From: JBEIHX01 sp044375455
GTDB lineage: Bacteria; Pseudomonadota; Alphaproteobacteria; Caulobacterales; Aquidulcibacteraceae
DNA: 6,738 nucleotides
Assembly (NCBI GenBank): GCA_044375455.1
Contig: JBILMQ010000195.1
Span: 1 to 6,738, forward strand
Direction: 5' to 3'
The translations under genes were made by a program, and so were the position numbers. The notes below the pieces were generated by a model, which worked only from the letters and a program-made list of their open reading frames with translations, was not told the DNA's origin and did no database searches. Below, piece after piece: positions 5,665 through 6,738 of the stretch; the first letter of the stretch is position 1; every line of letters begins with the position of its first letter.

Positions 5665-6645
5665 TCAGGCGGCGCCAGCGCCCATGGCATGTTCCCGGCG
5701 CACAGCGTCGAGCGCCTCAATCAGCACCTCAAGTCCCGCCCCGCGGCGGGGCGCGCCTTGTGAAAGGATACGCCGGAACGCCCGCCCGCCCGGCCTGCCG
5801 TGGAACAGGCCGAGGATGTGACGGGTCATGGCATGCAGCCCTATCCCCTGCTGCAGCTGCGCGGCCACGTATGGCAGGTAGGCCTCCAGCGCTTCGATCT
5901 TGTTTGAATACGGATTTTCTACGCCGTAGAACAGACTGTCGACCTCCATCAGTGTGGCCGGGGTTTGATAGGCCGCCCGCCCAAGCATGACGCCGTCAAG
6001 ACCGGACATCTCGTTTCGGGCGTGCTCGGCGCTCATAAGACCGCCATTGAGAATAATGGTGAGGTCTGGTCGACGTTGTTTCAAGCTGCGGACGATCGCG
6101 TAATCGAGGGGCGGGGCAACGCGATTTTCCCGGGGCGAAAGTCCTTTCAGGATCGCCTTGCGCGCATGAACAATGAATGTGCGGACACCGGCTTGTGCAA
6201 CGGCGTCGATGAAAGGAGACAATGTTTCCTGCGGATTCTGGTCGTCAACGCCGAGCCGATGCTTGACTGTGACTGGAAGCCCGCTGCGCACCTGCATCTG
6301 CAAAGCGCAGTCGGCCACGAGCTGCGGTTCACGCATGAGACAGGCTCCGAAGCGCCCTGCCTGGACCCGGTCTGATGGACACCCGACATTGAGATTGACT
6401 TCGTCATAGCCGAACTCAGCGCCGATACGGGCTGCCTCCCCGAGGCGGTCGGGATCGCATCCGCCCAATTGCAGCGCCGCCGGCTTTTCCTGCGGCGAAA
6501 AACCGAGCAAGCGATCGCGAACGCCGTGGATGACGGCGTCGGCAGTCAGCATCTCTGTATAGAGAAGCGCTCGGCGCGTAAGGGTGCGATGGAACATGCG
6601 GCAATGACGATCCGTCCAATCCATCATGGGGGCAACAGCAAACAT
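5665..6645 (-). CDS. dusA: tRNA-dihydrouridine synthase A
   Basis: This is a 326-aa FMN-dependent TIM-barrel enzyme that reduces uridine to dihydrouridine in the D-loop of tRNAs, using NADPH, in the cytoplasm. The start MFAVAPMMDWTDRHCR is the DusA family N-terminus. Further motifs are NLNVGCPSDRVQAGRFGACL (84-103) with catalytic Cys89, TVKHRLGVDD (126-135), VHARKAILKGLSPRENR (159-175), NGG (200-202) and GRAAYQTP (222-229). The downstream helical domain carries RHILGLFHGRPGGRAFRR. The length is typical and no key residue is missing. The ATG at 6645 is chosen over an in-frame TTG at 6708 because the extension is not conserved-looking and overlaps the AT-rich promoter region; GGAAG lies just upstream. 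It is followed after 59 nt by the TauE-like gene. DusA is very likely, given the GCPSDRVQ and KGLSPRENR motifs. Confidence 0.95.
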   Translation of the reverse strand: MFAVAPMMDWTDRHCRMFHRTLTRRALLYTEMLTADAVIHGVRDRLLGFSPQEKPAALQLGGCDPDRLGEAARIGAEFGYDEVNLNVGCPSDRVQAGRFGACLMREPQLVADCALQMQVRSGLPVTVKHRLGVDDQNPQETLSPFIDAVAQAGVRTFIVHARKAILKGLSPRENRVAPPLDYAIVRSLKQRRPDLTIILNGGLMSAEHARNEMSGLDGVMLGRAAYQTPATLMEVDSLFYGVENPYSNKIEALEAYLPYVAAQLQQGIGLHAMTRHILGLFHGRPGGRAFRRILSQGAPRRGAGLEVLIEALDAVRREHAMGAGAA

Positions 6646-6738
6646 AATCTTCCAATATATCAGATAGTTGTAATCTGCGGAACTGTTTTCCCTAACAGCG
6701 GGAACCAAGAATGCCTGGCGGCTTGAAGGGCGCAGATA
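6646..6738 (-). promoter_or_regulatory. Upstream region of dusA with possible extended -10 element
   Basis: This short region is visibly more AT-rich than its neighbours. On the minus strand TGATATATT (6654-6662) is an extended -10 match, with no convincing -35 box at 17 nt. It would start transcription within a few nt of the dusA ATG. A perfect 5-nt inverted repeat, CTGTT-N6-AACAG, lies upstream at 6683-6698. No gene is seen in the last 93 nt. Confidence 0.3.

Noticed and set aside
6646..6708. TTG-initiated extension of DusA by 21 residues
   Set aside because: The start codon is rare, the added residues do not resemble DusA, and the segment is AT-rich like a promoter. The ATG at 6645 gives the usual N-terminus.

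Overview
The window is about 6.7 kb of GC-rich, gene-dense chromosomal DNA. Gene content and codon use suggest an alphaproteobacterium, possibly a Hyphomonadaceae- or Caulobacterales-like lineage. The family pairings point that way (a PimC/PimD-like dehydrogenase pair, a DUF1289 protein, and a TIGR02281-type membrane aspartic protease), but the genus is inference. I see no rRNA, tRNA, CRISPR array, insertion sequence or phage gene. The region looks like ordinary core or metabolic chromosome, not an island.

Left block (about 1-3230, all minus strand). Transcription starts from a good promoter near 3190-3224. It reads first an acyl-CoA dehydrogenase large subunit (1934-3127), then the small subunit (631-1782). 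Beyond them lies the 5' part of an HtrA/DegP-like periplasmic serine protease, cut by the left edge (1-563). The two dehydrogenase chains look like the two halves of an alpha2beta2 enzyme: the large one keeps a candidate catalytic Glu, the small one keeps the C-terminal FAD-binding motifs. The protease is 67 nt downstream in the same direction and may have its own promoter.

Middle block (3423-4793, plus strand). A small four-cysteine DUF1289 protein overlaps by ATGA a three-helix membrane protein of 89 aa. After 103 nt comes a retropepsin-like aspartic protease with its own three-helix membrane domain. The 89-aa protein is almost co-linear with the first 91 residues of the protease, so the pair looks like a stand-alone copy of the membrane module beside the full protein. 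This is the most unusual arrangement in the window.

Right block (4790-6645, minus strand). dusA (tRNA dihydrouridine synthase) is followed after 59 nt by a TauE/SafE-family membrane transporter. The transporter converges on the aspartic protease so tightly that the two stop codons share one CTAG tetranucleotide. The AT-rich stretch upstream of dusA (6646-6738) holds a possible extended -10 element but no gene.

I found no clear new multi-gene system. The candidates worth a look are the twin membrane module with the aspartic protease, a palindrome touching the dehydrogenase promoter, and the HtrA protein's unusual long anchored N-terminus.
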